A DNA stretch of 64,000 nt from Areca catechu (lineage: Eukaryota > Streptophyta > Magnoliopsida > Arecales > Arecaceae): NCBI GenBank assembly GCA_021397845.1, contig CM038044.1:85569942-85633941 (forward strand). Reading direction: 5' to 3'. Numbering within the stretch: position 1 is the stretch's first letter; each line of letters starts with the position of its first letter. Made by a program: the position numbers and the translations under genes. Positions 10,000 to 19,952 of the stretch are shown here, piece after piece. Under the pieces are notes generated by a model, which did not search any database, was not told the origin of the DNA, and was given only the letters and a program-made list of their open reading frames with translations.

Positions 10000-12420
10000 T
10001 GTTGGGGTTTCCGGTGCACCGCAGCGGAAGTGTAATTTCAAAATGATGAAATTTGCACCGAAATCCCTTAGCCAAGATCTCCTTTTACTAATTAAAACAT
10101 ACATACTAACATTCAAACATAGATTGTTAGAATTAGAGTACCAACCTGCAATCGCTAATTCCAACAAAGTTGATGTTGAAGGGGCTGATTGAATTCACCA
10201 GGCGTCCAAGTGTCCGCCCTCCGATGGTGATCCACACAGAGCAGTGATCAAGACAACTCTATCTTCTTTTCAAAGGTTCCTTCTATTGAGTTCTTCTTCC
10301 TAGAACTCAATTGCTTGGACTATGGCTTGAATTCCTCCACACAAAGGCTTGCTTTCCTTTCCTTGACTCCTTCTCCTCCTTCCACCAAGACCTTGGCCCT
10401 TTAGACACCCTTGTCTTGAAGAAAAAGACCTTGTCCTAAGAGGACATAGGCTTGTCTTAAGTTGGAGGAGAAATTAAGACAATGATGTCTTAATGTATGA
10501 AAGAAAGGAAGAAATCAGAACTTCTTTCTTTCCTTTACCGTCGGAGACTTTTACTTTTATCTTGTTCAGTAGCAGAGTTTCGACAGAGGTTTACTCTGTA
10601 GAGGAAACAATGCAAGAGCAAGAAAAAATAAAAGAGTCTTCAGGAGAGGAAGAAAGAAAAAGATTACTAAAAGTTCTGATTTTTCCCGACCCTTTAAATA
10701 GAAATCAGATAGGCGCCTACACACCTCTCCGTAATTTCTTTCTCACGCCCTTTCCAATTTCTCACGCCCCATCCTCCCATCTCATGGCCTTCCAGATTAA
10801 ATCCCACGGCTCTTCTTAAAGGAAAAACCGTGGTGTTTTAAAAGGAAGGAAGTCGCGACTTTTCATCTCCGAAGAGATGTTATTTCGCGCGCCCGGGAGG
10901 AGTTAGCGCTTTCTTTCTTTCTCAAAATCCCATCAGCCGTTGGATTCTCATCCAAGGGGGGAGAGAAGGTGCGCTAATCACTTAAGAAGGAGGCCGCCCA
11001 AATAAAAACATCGGAGAATTTATTTGGGGCGCGCCAAGAGTCCATGCGCCATGGACTCTTCCTTAAGGCGCGCCAAGAGTCCATATGCGCATGGACTCTT
11101 GGTGTTTGGCGTGAAAAATAAAAGGGGGCGGGTGGGGAGGCTAGCCAAGCTACATGGCTAGCCAATAGGGTTAGCCACATTCCCGTTTTTCTTAATTAGG
11201 GTCTAATTAGGTCCAATTAGAACCCAATTTGAACCAATCCGGAACCCTAATTCGAATCCGATCCGAATAGAAGCTAGGGCTTGCAACACCTGCTAGAGTG
11301 TTATCTTGCAAAGACGATTTAATTCCAAATTAAATTCTTGATCAATCCTCTTAAGTGTGTGACCCATTGGGTTCCACATCTAGCCAGCAGTGGGTTCGAA
11401 TACAAGTTGACCTAATTTGATTAGAACTCTTTCTAATCGATTTAGGTCAAACCGGGCTTACCCGAATCGATCAATTAGGATTCTTCCTAACATGTGATCT
11501 TTGAACTTGATCAACCCACAAGACAAGATTGACGTCTAGCAACGTGTCATGTCTACCCGGAAGATATGGAAATTCTGGTGAAATACCAAAATTACCCTTC
11601 AGTAGAGAGTTACCGTACAATTAAATCTTTCGATCAGCCTGCACCCAAAATATAACTATGGATATGGATATATGTCAAATCCAATATTATATTTGTTTCT
11701 AGCTCAATCTTATAATGATGATTCGATTATCTTGATATTAGAAACCATCTCTAATATCTTCACTTTGATCAAAGATTCCCTGAATCATCATGCGATTGTT
11801 GACTAGCTGGATGCAATCTCCTCTTACTAAGAGTGATCGATTCCTTGTTGACCTACTCATTACCTTCATATTCAATTCACCATTCCCAGTATCAATCCTG
11901 TGCATGTCTCAGTGTCATGATTAGGATTGAACCAAAGGATGGGTTCATGTACATAAGGTACTTATGGCAGTCTCAGGTCAAAAGATTACTTGTACCACTC
12001 CCACTATGAGAACCTTCTATTGACATGTAGCTAAGACTCCATTAGATGTTCTCAAGTTGGATCATATCAGTGAACTCATTCTCCAATGAGCACCCACATC
12101 CCAGTATTAGTGTCATACACAAGTGACTGTGAGAGCAGTCACCCTTTCCAGTATACCCGGGATGTGCTAGTCTTATCGGAAAACCCTGATCCCCTACTCA
12201 GGGTTCCTTTGACTAGGAATACTTTAGATTAAGGTTTTAAGATTTTAGGTCTCACTGGTATGATCTCACCATAACCCTAAAATCATAGCCCTAATCTATG
12301 GGGTTCATCATATAATAAACACAGCGTATGATGAAAAATAATGCCTTTATTTAGAAAATTATCAATTACAATGGTTTGGGAGATACAACAGAGATTGGTT
12401 TGTAGGGCATATCCCTTTCA
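10000..12420 (-). repeat. Copia C 3' LTR
   Basis: 2421 bp; read on the minus strand it starts TGAAAGGGATATGCCC and ends ACCCCAACA. A TATTTAAA box (10700-10693) marks the probable promoter. Two perfect palindromic sites lie upstream of it (11036-11102). It has one base more than the other LTR, in the run near 11450. It lies against the target duplication AGTAT on its left. Confidence 0.95.
11036..11102. promoter_or_regulatory. Paired perfect palindromes in the LTR upstream of TATA
   Basis: The first pairs AAGAGTCCAT (11036-11045) with ATGGACTCTT (11051-11060) across 5 nt. The second pairs CCAAGAGTCCAT (11073-11084) with ATGGACTCTTGG (11091-11102) across 6 nt. They lie about 340-400 bp upstream of the TATTTAAA box in the sense direction and are identical in the other LTR (18564-18630). 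The related solo LTR has two equivalent sites with AGAGTCCAC arms (22100-22123, 22192-22215). Candidate roles are paired binding sites for a dimeric factor or an RNA/DNA hairpin. Confidence 0.55.
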
Positions 12421-12431
12421 ATCTCCCACTT
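12421..12431 (-). other. Polypurine tract of copia C
   Basis: On the minus strand the sequence AAGTGGGAGAT ends exactly at the start of the 3' LTR (TGAAAGGG). It is the expected primer for plus-strand DNA synthesis. It lies a few bases after the gag-pol stop codon. Confidence 0.9.
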
Positions 12432-12434
12432 GCA

Positions 12435-15400
12435 CTAAAGCCAATCGCCTTTGAATCTTAATCCCATACATTCTAGGTGGCGATCAAAATCTCGCTGTGG
12501 TAGAGCCTTAGTGAACGGGTCTGCTACATTGTTCTTTGTATCAACTCTATCTATGTAGACATCTTGTCTCTCTACTATTTCTCGGACAAGATGGAAGCGT
12601 CTCAGAATGTGCTTGGACTTATGATGAGCTCTTGGTTCCTTAGCTTGAGCAACGGCCCCAGTGTTGTCACAGTAAAGTGGCACTGGGTTTTCAATTTGAG
12701 GAACAACACCCAACTCTGTGATGAACTTCTTCATCCAGACTGCTTCCTTGGCGGCTTCACTAACAGCTATGTATTCTGCCTCTGTGGTTGAGTCAGCTAC
12801 AGTCTGCTGCTTGGTACTCTTCCAACTCACTGCTCCACCATTTAGGGTAAAAACATATCCCGAAATGGATTTGCTATCATCAGGGTCTGATTGAAAACTA
12901 GAATCAGAATAAGCTTCTAGTTTAAGATCAGAACCACCATAAACCAGAAAAATATCCTTAGTCCTTCTTAGGTACTTAAGAATATTTTTAACTGCTTTCC
13001 AATGATCCTCTCCTGGATCAGCCTGAAACCTACTGACAATGCCTAAAGCATATGCCACATCAGGCCTGGTACATAACATGGCATACATTATGGATCCTAT
13101 TGCCGAAGCATAGGGTATAGAATTCATTCTATCTCTTTCTTCAGGTGTCTTAGGAGACATCCTTTTAGAAAGATGTATGCCTTGACTCATAGGAAGATAA
13201 CCTCTTTTACTTCCTTCCATGCTGAATCTTTTCAGCACTAAGTCAATGTACCTAGATTGGGATAAACCTAGCATCCTCTTAGATCTATCTCTATAGATCT
13301 TAATACCTAGTATATAGGATGCTTCTCCCAAATCTTTCATGGAAAACTGGTTTGATAGCCAAACCTTGACTGATTGCAACATTGGGATATCATTCCCAAT
13401 GAGGAGTATGTCATCTACATACAGAACCAAGAAGACTATGGCACTCCCACTAGTCTTCTTATAAACACAGGGTTCATCCATATTTTTGATAAAACCAAAT
13501 CTTTTAATAGTTTCATCAAAGCGGATGTTCCAACTCCTGGAAGCTTGCTTTAATCCATAAATGGATTTCTTCAGCTTGCATACTTGATTAGGTTTATTCT
13601 TTGAAATAAAACCTTCTGGCTGTGACATGTAGACTTCTTCCTCAAGGAAACCATTGAGGAATGCAGTTTTCACATCCATCTGCCATATCTCATAATCGTG
13701 GTATGCTGCTATAGCAAGTAAAATCCGAATTGATTTTAGCATGGCAACAGGTGAAAATGTTTCATCATAATCAATTCCCTGTTTTTGTCTAAAACCTTTA
13801 GCCACTAATCTGGCTTTATAGGTTTCAACTTGGCCATCAGCCCCAATCTTTTTCTTATAGACCCATTTACACCCAATAGGATTAACACCCTCTGGTGCAT
13901 CAACCAAAGACCATACTTGGTTTACATACATAGAGTCTACTTCGGATTCCATGGCTTCTTGCCATTTATCTGAGTCAGTACTCAAGATAGCTTCCGTATA
14001 GGTCAGAGGTTCATCATTTTGAATGACTTGAGCTTCATTGTTTTCAATAATAAACCCATACCTCTCAGGTGCCCGTGGCACTCTGTCAGACCTACGAGGA
14101 GGAGTTTTGTGTTCTGGTTCTGTCCTAACTATATGTTCTAATGGTTGAGAATTGTCTATCTGTATTTCTTGCACTTCTCCAAGTTCAATTGTTCTACCAT
14201 TGCCCTTTTCCAAAATGAACTCTTTTTCTAGAAAAGTGGCATGCCTGCTAACAAAAATCTTTTGTTCAGTAGGATGGTAGAATAGATATCCTCTACCTTC
14301 TTTAGGATATCCTACAAATAGACATTTATCCGCTCTAGGTTCCAACTTATGTCCAAAATTTCTTTTAACATAAGCTGGACATCCCCATACCTTAAAATAT
14401 TTAAGATATGGTTTCTTTCCACTCCAAATTTCATATGGAGTACTAATAACGGATTTAGAAGGTACCTTGTTCAGAATATAAACAGCAGTTTCTAGGGCAT
14501 GACCCCAGAAAGAAATGGGCAAATTTGTGAAGCACATCATGGATCGTACCATATCTAATAAGGTACGATTCCTCCTTTCAGCTATACCATTTAGCTGTGG
14601 TGTATAAGGAGGGGTCCATTCAGAAAGGATTCCATTAACTTTAAGATAGTCTAAAAACTCCGTGGATAAGTATTCTCCTCCTCGATCAGAACGAAGAACT
14701 TTAATACTTTTCCCGGTTTGTTTTTCGACCATACTTTGATACTCCTTAAATTTATCAAAGGCTTCAGATTTGTGTTTCATAAGATACACATATCCGAACC
14801 TAGATAAATCATCTGTAAAAGTGATAAAATATGAGTATCCTCCTCTGGCCTGAGTTGTCATTGGACCACATACATCAGTATGTATAAGTCCTAATAACTC
14901 AGTTGACCTTTCCCCATGTCCAGTGAATGGAGTTTTTGTCATCTTACCCATGAGACATGATTCGCAAGTTCCTAATGATTCATACTCATAAGGATCAAGG
15001 AATTTTTCCTTGTATAACTTGCTAATCCTAGACTCATTAACATGACCAAGTCTATGATGCCAAAGTAAAGTATCATTAAAGTCTTTTCTTTTCCTTTTAG
15101 TATTGACATGAAAAATACTATCATTGGAAGAAAGAGTTAAGAGCCCATTGCTAAATATGCCAGAACAAATAATTTTATTAGATAACATTATTGAGCAACC
15201 AGTGCTCGTTACATCCATTACATATCCTTGTTTTAATAACAAAGGAATAGATATAATGTTCCTAATAATCTTTGGCATATAGTAACAATTCTCTAGCTCC
15301 AAGATCTTCCCTGAAGGCAACTTCAGAATATAGGTCCCTACAGTTTCTACTTGGATGATATCACCACCAACACCGTAGAGATTGAAGTCGCCTTCCTTCA

Positions 15401-16346
15401 ATACTTTAAGCTTGTGGAGGTCCTGCAAAGATTTGCATATATGGTAACCACAAGCGGTATCCAATACCCAAGTATTTGATATAGACGAATTTAATCTCAA
15501 TATAGTATGTATCTCATACATACCTTTTGGTGCGTCTGTCGCACCAGGCTTCACAGTTGCAAGGTAAGCCTTGCAATTCCTTTTCCAATGTCCCACTTTG
15601 CCGCAAAAGAAACAGGTTGACTGTTTTGAGACCTTCTTTCCTTTCTTGTTCTTATTGATGCCACCCTTAGGGTTTAGTCTCCTGCTAAAACCCTTTTTGC
15701 CTGATTTCTTCTTATTGGTCTTATCAACAAGAAGAAGTGGAGCCTTTTCTTTCTTAACATGGCTCTCTGCTGTTTTTAACATATTTAACAGCTCAGGCAA
15801 GGAAGTGTTCAGTTTGTTCATGTGATAATTCAAGACAAACTGAGAAAATGACTCCGGGAGTGATTGCAGGATTAAATCCTGATTCAGCTCCCCATCCATA
15901 ATAAACCCTAATTGACCTAATCTGGTGATTAAGTCAATTACCTTCAGGACATGATCCTGAACGGATGTACCCTCTGTCATCCTAGCACGGAATAACTGCT
16001 TAGATATTTCGTATCTAGCAGTTCTGCTTTGTTCTCCATAAAGCTCCTTTAAATTGAGCATTATGGATTGAGTATCCATGCTTTCATGCTGCCTCTGTAA
16101 CTCATTGGTCATAGAGGCCAGTATGATACACTTGACAGTGAGGGAGTCATTCTGCCACATTTTGTATGTGGCCATATCTTCCTGTGTGGCATCATCCCCT
16201 AGTGGATTAAGATTAGGGGTATCAAGAATATAAGAAAGTTTTTCTGAACTCAGTACAATCTTTAAGTTTCTCAACCAGTCCACATAGTTTGGACCAGTCA
16301 ATTTGTTGGTATCTAAGATGCTTCTCAGTGATAATGAAGATGCCAT
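12435..16346 (-). CDS. Copia C gag-pol polyprotein, intact (1303 aa)
   Basis: One open frame encodes the whole Ty1/copia polyprotein, which cuts itself into capsid, protease, integrase and reverse transcriptase/RNase H in cytoplasmic particles. In order: gag about 1-200, CCHC zinc knuckle CFFCGKVGHWKRNC (245-258), protease aspartate D296, GAG-pre-integrase His/Cys region (430-464), integrase D491, D554 and E590 (exact D-35-E spacing), reverse transcriptase with YVDD at 976-979, and RNase H with D1148, E1191 and D1227. All catalytic acids are present. The protease box reads LDTAC instead of the commoner DTG/DSG seen in A1; I cannot say if that costs activity. The start is the first ATG, aligned with the MASNLSL start of copia B. 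Stop TAG is at 12435-12437. No promoter is needed beyond the LTR. Confidence 0.96.
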   Translation of the reverse strand: MASSLSLRSILDTNKLTGPNYVDWLRNLKIVLSSEKLSYILDTPNLNPLGDDATQEDMATYKMWQNDSLTVKCIILASMTNELQRQHESMDTQSIMLNLKELYGEQSRTARYEISKQLFRARMTEGTSVQDHVLKVIDLITRLGQLGFIMDGELNQDLILQSLPESFSQFVLNYHMNKLNTSLPELLNMLKTAESHVKKEKAPLLLVDKTNKKKSGKKGFSRRLNPKGGINKNKKGKKVSKQSTCFFCGKVGHWKRNCKAYLATVKPGATDAPKGMYEIHTILRLNSSISNTWVLDTACGYHICKSLQDLHKLKVLKEGDFNLYGVGGDIIQVETVGTYILKLPSGKILELENCYYMPKIIRNIISIPLLLKQGYVMDVTSTGCSIMLSNKIICSGIFSNGLLTLSSNDSIFHVNTKRKRKDFNDTLLWHHRLGHVNESRISKLYKEKFLDPYEYESLGTCESCLMGKMTKTPFTGHGERSTELLGLIHTDVCGPMTTQARGGYSYFITFTDDLSRFGYVYLMKHKSEAFDKFKEYQSMVEKQTGKSIKVLRSDRGGEYLSTEFLDYLKVNGILSEWTPPYTPQLNGIAERRNRTLLDMVRSMMCFTNLPISFWGHALETAVYILNKVPSKSVISTPYEIWSGKKPYLKYFKVWGCPAYVKRNFGHKLEPRADKCLFVGYPKEGRGYLFYHPTEQKIFVSRHATFLEKEFILEKGNGRTIELGEVQEIQIDNSQPLEHIVRTEPEHKTPPRRSDRVPRAPERYGFIIENNEAQVIQNDEPLTYTEAILSTDSDKWQEAMESEVDSMYVNQVWSLVDAPEGVNPIGCKWVYKKKIGADGQVETYKARLVAKGFRQKQGIDYDETFSPVAMLKSIRILLAIAAYHDYEIWQMDVKTAFLNGFLEEEVYMSQPEGFISKNKPNQVCKLKKSIYGLKQASRSWNIRFDETIKRFGFIKNMDEPCVYKKTSGSAIVFLVLYVDDILLIGNDIPMLQSVKVWLSNQFSMKDLGEASYILGIKIYRDRSKRMLGLSQSRYIDLVLKRFSMEGSKRGYLPMSQGIHLSKRMSPKTPEERDRMNSIPYASAIGSIMYAMLCTRPDVAYALGIVSRFQADPGEDHWKAVKNILKYLRRTKDIFLVYGGSDLKLEAYSDSSFQSDPDDSKSISGYVFTLNGGAVSWKSTKQQTVADSTTEAEYIAVSEAAKEAVWMKKFITELGVVPQIENPVPLYCDNTGAVAQAKEPRAHHKSKHILRRFHLVREIVERQDVYIDRVDTKNNVADPFTKALPQRDFDRHLECMGLRFKGDWL

Positions 16347-16529
16347 TTATCTACATATAATTAAGAACAATACATAAGCAAACAACCATGAAATGACTTA
16401 CATAATTAAATTAGGTCTTCAATTTAATTATGTCTCCCACTATTTTATCAAAAATCATAGCCCTCACTATGATAATCGAGAAGAACCCTGATCGGTTTTC
16501 TTAGTGAGATCGAGATCCTTATAATTTAC

Positions 16530-16843
16530 AAAAGATCTTGCAGATAACACAACAAATCTTTTATAAGTTCTAAGGTAGGAAACTCTTCCAATTATATCTC
16601 ATATAATTCTCAAAAATAACTTGGCCTCTAGAACATTATAAGTCTTGCAGAAAACACAACAAACCATAATGTTCTAGTTAAGTCAAGACCCTTTCATTTC
16701 TATACAGTCAATATTCAAATATAATGCCCTTGTAGATAACACAACAAGGCATTATACTGAATATACTGTAAGCATATTTTGCACTAGACCAATATTATGT
16801 CAATCACCCTATTAGGTCTTGCAGATAACACAACAAACCTAAT
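16530..16843 (-). other. Four leader hairpins with a near-constant 19-nt loop (copia C)
   Basis: Four units on the plus strand share the loop CTTGCAGATAACACAACAA or a version with one change. Stems are AAAAGAT/ATCTTTT (16530-16536 with 16556-16562), CTAGAACATTAT/ATAATGTTCTAG (16628-16639 with 16666-16677), TATAATGCC/GGCATTATA (16720-16728 with 16748-16756) and ATTAGGT/ACCTAAT (16811-16817 with 16837-16843). All four stems are perfectly complementary and unrelated in sequence, while the loop is kept. In the second unit the constant phrase sits inside a 26-nt loop. Spacing is about 85-105 nt. In the sense RNA the loop reads TTGTTGTGTTATCTGCAAG. The pattern indicates selected RNA structure; the role is unknown. 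Confidence 0.8.
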
Positions 16844-16942
16844 GTGGTTCATAACACAGTAATGATCCAGCATGAAGGAAGGCCAACATATAGCATTTTT
16901 TTAACACTAAGCATATAAGTCAAGATTTAAATATAATCAAAT

Positions 16943-17085
16943 CGGCCAGGCAAGTGGAAGAGATGTGGGAGTCCCCCCGTTGCTTTCCTAGACACCAATA
17001 AAAATTGGCCAGGTCAGTCAACGGAACCAATTAAAAACCACGATTCTCTTTACCTTCCCAGAACCACCTTTCTAGACACCGAATG
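16943..17085 (-). other. Shared leader module, copia C copy
   Basis: In the sense direction: box 1 CGGTGTCTAGAAAGGTGG (17081-17064); box 2 ACCTGGCCAA, then TTTTTATTGG, then TGTCTAGGAAAGCAACGG; a G/C spacer GGGGGGACTCCC; and box 3 CACTTGCCTGGCCGA. The stretch from box 2 to box 3 aligns base by base with the gypsy F leader at 46341-46405. It lies about 430 nt after the primer site and upstream of the hairpin array. Confidence 0.75.
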
Positions 17086-17268
17086 ATCAATTGTTCATCA
17101 TGACTAGTGATGCTTATTAGTTAAATATGCTATGACTTAATATGATTTTAAGAAGAGGGCTTTATAAAATTGCCAGCACATTCTTACATAAAAACATATC
17201 ATAATGATATCACTCTGATAAACATATATGTGCTAAGTGTGTCATCATACTAGGACAACCATTTACCA

Positions 17269-17289
17269 CATAATGGATCCACCATTATG
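17269..17289 (-). other. Primer-proximal leader hairpin (copia C)
   Basis: CATAATGG (17269-17276) and CCATTATG (17282-17289) form a perfect 8-bp stem with a 5-nt loop, about 220 nt downstream of the primer site. Copia B and A2 have a different but comparably placed inverted repeat, CATAGGAG/CTCCTATG. Confidence 0.45.
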
Positions 17290-17512
17290 CCAGGGCAACC
17301 TTATTTCAGTATGATGACTTCAAAACTAATCATATCTCTATAATAATTAGGGTTTGAGTGAAAAAACCCTAATTAGTGGCATACATCAAAACATTAATTA
17401 TCATATATGCATTCCTTAAATTATGCTAAGTGTATCAGCATTCAAGGGTTTAAAACCCTAATTTCGATACTACAACAAAAATGCATATCATATGTTTTAA
17501 CTGTAATAAGGA

Positions 17513-17526
17513 TGGCTCTGATACCA
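17513..17526 (-). other. Primer binding site of copia C
   Basis: The minus strand reads TGGTATCAGAGCCA, one base inside the 5' LTR end. This is the standard complement of the 3' end of plant initiator-methionine tRNA, used to prime minus-strand DNA. Confidence 0.95.
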
Positions 17527-17527
17527 C

Positions 17528-19947
17528 TGTTGGGGTTTCCGGTGCACCGCAGCGGAAGTGTAATTTCAAAATGATGAAATTTGCACCGAAATCCCTTAGC
17601 CAAGATCTCCTTTTACTAATTAAAACATACATACTAACATTCAAACATAGATTGTTAGAATTAGAGTACCAACCTGCAATCGCTAATTCCAACAAAGTTG
17701 ATGTTGAAGGGGCTGATTGAATTCACCAGGCGTCCAAGTGTCCGCCCTCCGATGGTGATCCACACAGAGCAGTGATCAAGACAACTCTATCTTCTTTTCA
17801 AAGGTTCCTTCTATTGAGTTCTTCTTCCTAGAACTCAATTGCTTGGACTATGGCTTGAATTCCTCCACACAAAGGCTTGCTTTCCTTTCCTTGACTCCTT
17901 CTCCTCCTTCCACCAAGACCTTGGCCCTTTAGACACCCTTGTCTTGAAGAAAAAGACCTTGTCCTAAGAGGACATAGGCTTGTCTTAAGTTGGAGGAGAA
18001 ATTAAGACAATAATGTCTTAATGTATGAAAGAAAGGAAGAAATCAGAACTTCTTTCTTTCCTTTACCGTCGGAGACTTTTACTTTTATCTTGTTCAGTAG
18101 CAGAGTTTCGACAGAGGTTTACTCTGTAGAGGAAACAATGCAAGAGCAAGAAAAAATAAAAGAGTCTTCAGGAGAGGAAGAAAGAAAAAGATTACTAAAA
18201 GTTCTGATTTTTCCCGACCCTTTAAATAGAAATTAGATAGGCGCCTACACACCTCTCCGTAATTTCTTTCTCATGCCCTTTCCAATTTCTCACGCCCCAT
18301 CCTCCCATCTCATGGCCTTCCAGATTAAATCCCACGGCTCTTCTTAAAGGAAAAACCGCGGTGTTTTAAAAGGAAGGAAGTCGCGACTTTTCATCTCCGA
18401 AGAGATGTTATTTCGCGCGCCCGGGAGGAGTTAGCGCTTTCTTTCTTTCTCAAAATCCCATCAGCCGTTGGATTCTCATCCAAGGGGGGAGAGAAGGTGC
18501 GCTAATCACTTAAGAAGGAGGCCGCCCAAATAAAAACATCGGAGAATTTATTTGGGGCGCGCCAAGAGTCCATGCGCCATGGACTCTTCCTTAAGGCGCG
18601 CCAAGAGTCCATATGCGCATGGACTCTTGGTGTTTGGCGTGAAAAATAAAAGGGGGCGGGTGGGGAGGCTAGCCAAGCTACATGGCTAGCCAATAGGGTT
18701 AGCCACATTCCCGTTTTTCTTAATTAGGGTCTAATTAGGTCCAATTAGAACCCAATTTGAACCAATCCGGAACCCTAATTCGAATCCGATCCGAATAGAA
18801 GCTAGGGCTTGCAACACCTGCTAGAGTGTTATCTTGCAAAGACGATTTAATTCCAAATTAAATTCTTGATCAATCCTCTTAAGTGTGTGACCCATTGGGT
18901 TCCACATCTAGCCAGCAGTGGGTTCGAATACAAGTTGACCTAATTTGATTAGAACTCTTTCTAATCGATTTAGGTCAACCGGGCTTACCCGAATCGATCA
19001 ATTAGGATTCTTCCTAACATGTGATCTTTGAACTTGATCAACCCACAAGACAAGATTGACGTCTAGCAACGTGTCATGTCTACCCGGAAGATATGAAAAT
19101 TCTGGTGAAATACCAAAATTACCCTTCAGTAGAGAGTTACCGTACAATTAAATCTTTCGATCAGCCTGCACCCAAAATATAACTATGGATATGGATATAT
19201 GTCAAATCCAATATTATATTTGTTTCTAGCTCAATCTTATAATGATGATTCGATTATCTTGATATTAGAAACCATCTCTAATATCTTCACTTTGATCAAA
19301 GATTCCCTGAATCATCATGCGATTGTTGACTAGCTGGATGCAATCTCCTCTTACTAAGAGTGATCGATTCCTTGTTGACCTACTCATTACCTTCATATTC
19401 AATTCACCATTCCCAGTATCAATCCTGTGCATGTCTCAGTGTCATGATTAGGATTGAACCAAAGGATGGGTTCATGTACATAAGGTACTTATGGCAGTCT
19501 CAGGTCAAAAGATTACTTGTACCACTCCCACTATGAGAACCTTCTATTGACATGTAGCTAAGACTCCATTAGATGTTCTCAAGTTGGATCATATCAGTGA
19601 ACTCATTCTCCAATGAGCACCCACATCCCAGTATTAGTGTCATACACAAGTGACTGTGAGAGCAGTCACCCTTTCCAGTATACCCGGGATGTGCTAGTCT
19701 TATCGGAAAACCCTGATCCCCTACTCAGGGTTCCTTTGACTAGGAATACTTTAGATTAAGGTTTTAAGATTTTAGGTCTCACTGGTATGATCTCATCATA
19801 ACCCTAAAATCATAGCCCTAATCTATGGGGTTCATCATATAATAAACACAGCATATGATGAAAAATAATGCCTTTATTTAGAAAATTATCAATTACAATG
19901 GTTTGGGAGATACAACAGAGATTGGTTTGTAGGGCATATCCCTTTCA
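17528..19947 (-). repeat. Copia C 5' LTR
   Basis: 2420 bp, near-identical to the left LTR. It supplies the promoter that reads leftward into gag-pol. Its outer edge abuts the target duplication AGTAT (19948-19952), after which copia B LTR sequence resumes. Confidence 0.95.
18221..18228 (-). promoter_or_regulatory. TATA box of the copia C 5' LTR
   Basis: The minus strand reads TATTTAAA, followed by GGGTCGGG. The solo LTR of the same family has TATTTAAG at the matching place (22445-22452). The transcription start would lie a few tens of bases to the left. Confidence 0.7.
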
Positions 19948-19952
19948 AGTAT

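Larger units (their letters stand above)
10000..19947 (-). mobile_element. Copia C, intact full-length Ty1/copia element
   Basis: A complete minus-strand element of 9948 bp. It has LTRs of 2421 bp (left, 3') and 2420 bp (right, 5') with termini TGAAAGGG and CCCCAACA in the sense direction. It also has a 14-nt primer site (17513-17526), a long leader, one open gag-pol (12435-16346) and a polypurine tract (12421-12431). The 5-bp duplication AGTAT flanks it at 9995-9999 and 19948-19952. Aligned by eye, the LTRs show seven substitutions, all transitions, and one 1-bp gap, about 99.7% identity. At the commonly used grass rate of 1.3e-8 per site per year that is roughly a hundred thousand years. 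It is the only potentially autonomous element here. Confidence 0.95.

Noticed and set aside
16530..16843. Regular repeats with palindromic arms as a CRISPR-like array
   Set aside because: Only four units, variable arms, no cas genes, plant nuclear context and a position in a retrotransposon leader.
17513..17526. Possible tRNA gene fragments at the TGGTATCAGAGC sites
   Set aside because: These are retrotransposon primer sites next to LTR ends. No cloverleaf surrounds them.
10000..19947. The two 2.4-kb copies as a segmental duplication or assembly duplication
   Set aside because: They flank gag-pol, a primer site and a polypurine tract in the proper order and have a 5-bp target duplication outside: LTRs of one element.
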